Source: Betaproteobacteria bacterium (GTDB lineage: Bacteria > Pseudomonadota > Gammaproteobacteria > Burkholderiales > Burkholderiaceae_E). From it: a stretch of DNA of 24,600 nt. The stretch lies in assembly GCA_009925965.1 (NCBI GenBank), contig RFPW01000010.1, positions 1-24,600 of the forward strand, read 5' to 3'. Of this stretch, positions 23,016 through 24,600 are shown one piece after another (positions within the stretch are counted from its first letter, which is position 1; every line of letters begins with the position of its first letter). The notes under the pieces are model-generated. The model worked only from the letters and a program-made list of their open reading frames with translations, was not told where the DNA came from and did not search any database. A program made the translations under genes and the position numbers.

Positions 23016-24559
23016 ATGACCCAAGGCCTCCATGCTGGCTCGCAGACCTGTCGATTGGCCTGCGGTCCGGTCAATTCAGCGCTGAAGAACTCGCGCGCGC
23101 GCTCCTTGATCAAATCGGATCCAGCCCCTTGAATGCGTTTCTGGACTTGCGCCCCGAGGTCACTCTCGCGCAGGCCCGGGCGGCCGACGCCCGGATTGCG
23201 CGGGGAGAAGCGCGGGCCCTCGAAGGTGTGCCGATCGCCCACAAAGACGTCTTGGTTACCAGAGACTGGGTATCGACCGCGGGCAGCCGGATGTTGGCCG
23301 ACTATCGAAGCCCGTTTGATGCCACTGTGGTCGACCGTCTCTTTCAGGCGGGCATGGTGGGACTGGGCAAGCTCAATTGCGACGAGTTCGCGATGGGCTC
23401 GACCAATGAAAACTCGGCCTACGGGGCGGTGCATAACCCCTGGGACCTGGACGCTGTTCCAGGCGGCTCATCAGGCGGATCGGCTGCGGCCGTCGCTGCG
23501 GGCCTCACCCCAGCCGCGACCGGAACCGATACGGGGGGTTCGATCCGCCAACCCGCCGCCTTTTGTGGCATCACGGGCATCAAGCCAACCTACGGCCGCG
23601 CGTCCCGCTACGGTCTGATCGCGTATGCCTCGAGCCTGGATCAGGCTGGCCCGATGGCACGCAGCGCCAAAGACTGCGCACTGTTACTTTCGGCGATGTG
23701 CGGATTCGATCCAATGGACGCGACGAGCCTGAATCTGGCTCCGGAGGACTTCTCCGCCGGGTTGGATCAAGCTTTCGCCCCCAACGCCGCGAGCTCCTCG
23801 CGCCCGCTGGCCGGATTGCGAATTGGCCTGCCCGACGAATTTTTTGGCGCTGGCGTCGCTGGCGATGTAACGATCGCCGTGCGCGCCGCGCTCGATACCC
23901 TCGAGACTCTGGGTGCGCAATGCGTGCGCGTGCAACTCCCGAATACGGAACTCGCAATTCCGGCCTATTACGTGATCGCCCCCGCCGAAGCGTCGAGCAA
24001 TCTGAGCCGCTTTGACGGCGTGCGCTATGGTCATCGCACAGCCAACCCAAGCGACTTGCGGGATCTCTACCGGCGCTCGCGCGCAGAAGGCTTTGGCGCC
24101 GAAGTGAAACGCCGCATCCTGGTCGGTGCTTATGTATTGAGTCATGGTTATTACGACGCGTACTATCTTCGCGCGCAGAAGGTTCGTCGGCTCGTCGCCA
24201 ATGACTTCGATCGTGCTTTTGAGCAGTGCGATCTGATCGCAGGCCCTGTCGCACCCACCGTGGCCTGGAAGCTGGGCGCTCATCAGAGCGATCCACTCGC
24301 GGATTATCTGGCGGATATCTTCACGCTACCCGCGTCGCTGGCGGGCCTCCCCGGCCTCTCGATGCCTGTGGGGTTTGGATCAGGGGATGGATCAGGGTTT
24401 GGATCAGAGTCCGGTTCTAGCCCCCGCCCCGTGGGAATGCAGCTGATTGGACCCGCACTCCAGGAAGCGCGTTTGCTGCGAGTGGCGCATCAGTTTCAGC
24501 AAGTGACCAATTGGCACCTGCGCAGGCCGCCCGAACCACGCTCTGTGACGACGGGTTGA
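23016..24559 (+). CDS. gatA: Amidotransferase subunit A, with apparent frameshift near codon 7
   Basis: GatA hydrolyses glutamine and passes ammonia to GatB. The amidase triad is present: K in IAHKDV, cis-Ser in PGGSSGGS and nucleophilic Ser in TDTGGSIRQP (K39, S114, S138 counted from a TTG at 23129). Their spacing equals that of known GatA proteins. Homology extends upstream of 23129 in the same frame back to about 23039 (LADLSIGLRSG, SAEELARALLDQI), but that frame has no start codon before a TGA at 23003. The natural ATG at 23016, with GAGG eight bases upstream, is in another frame; joining MTQGLHA to LADLSIGL needs a shift around 23034-23040. This is either a real mutation, a sequence error or a downstream TTG restart. 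A repeat-made GSGDGSGFGSESGS insertion lies near the C-terminus. Confidence 0.88.
24372..24407. repeat. 12-bp tandem repeat inside gatA
   Basis: Three units: GGTTTGGATCAG (24372-24383), GGGATGGATCAG and GGTTTGGATCAG again (24396-24407). The period keeps frame and encodes a Gly/Ser/Phe/Asp run just before PVGMQLIGP, where other GatA proteins have a short loop. The GGATC core and 12-bp period are shared with the mccA repeat. Confidence 0.85.
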
Positions 24560-24564
24560 AATCG

Positions 24565-24600
24565 ATGGCAACCGATTGGGAAATCGTCATCGGTCTTGAG
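24565..24600 (+). CDS. gatB: Amidotransferase subunit B (start only)
   Basis: Twelve codons are visible, beginning ATDWEIVIGLE after the ATG at 24565. WEIVIGLE is the conserved GatB beginning. It lies 5 bp after the gatA stop, completing gatCAB. GatB binds the misacylated tRNA and carries out the amidation. The rest is outside the window. Confidence 0.9.
   Translation, partial: MATDWEIVIGLE

Noticed and set aside
23129..24559. TTG at 23129 taken as the native gatA start
   Set aside because: GatA-like sequence continues upstream in the same frame for about 30 residues, and the ATG with a proper ribosome binding site is at 23016, so a 5' frameshift explains the data better.

Overview
The window is GC-rich, densely coded bacterial chromosome. 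It most resembles a betaproteobacterium of the Burkholderiales or a near relative. The basis is a leucine-catabolic cluster carrying aceK, an mreBCD-mrdA-rodA cell-shape operon divergent from gatCAB, and protein motifs typical of that group. Species cannot be named from the sequence. Several genes use TTG starts (mreC and the RodZ-like gene) and most adjacent genes overlap by 4 bp or lie within 25 bp. No rRNA, tRNA, CRISPR array, insertion sequence or prophage was seen.

Region 1 (1-11978, minus strand) is one long co-directional cluster, read from ivd at 11978 towards 1: isovaleryl-CoA dehydrogenase, AceK (isocitrate dehydrogenase kinase/phosphatase), a thiolase, a short-chain dehydrogenase, a dienelactone-hydrolase-family protein, methylcrotonyl-CoA carboxylase beta and alpha subunits, HMG-CoA lyase fused to a DUF1289 domain, a metallo-beta-lactamase-fold hydrolase, and a RodZ-like HTH/membrane protein cut by the window edge. 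Together these take isovaleryl-CoA to acetyl-CoA plus acetoacetate, except that no 3-methylglutaconyl-CoA hydratase gene is present. AceK would let the cell shift isocitrate flux toward the glyoxylate shunt while growing on acetyl-CoA from leucine (inference).

Region 2 (11979-16853) starts with a short divergent promoter region containing an inverted and a direct repeat. It then holds a second MBL-fold hydrolase (plus), a small HTH regulator (minus), a SMUG1-type uracil-DNA glycosylase (minus), a quinone oxidoreductase of the PIG3/MDR type and a calcineurin-like metallophosphoesterase (both plus, overlapping by 4 bp).

Region 3 (16786-22568, minus) is the rod-shape operon mreB-mreC-mreD-mrdA(PBP2)-rodA. 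Its last gene overlaps the convergent phosphoesterase gene by 68 bp. PBP2 has a collagen-like Pro/Gly/Ala tail. Region 4 (22569-24600, plus) is gatC-gatA-gatB of the tRNA-dependent amidotransferase. gatA appears to carry a frameshift in its first codons and a repeat-made insertion near its C-terminus; gatB is cut by the window edge.

The main points worth a second look are the HMG-CoA lyase-DUF1289 fusion, aceK inside the leucine operon with a stem-loop directly before its start codon, a 20% GC island in aceK, the absent liuC, the gatA 5' frameshift, and 12-bp tandem repeats with a GGATC core in both mccA and gatA.
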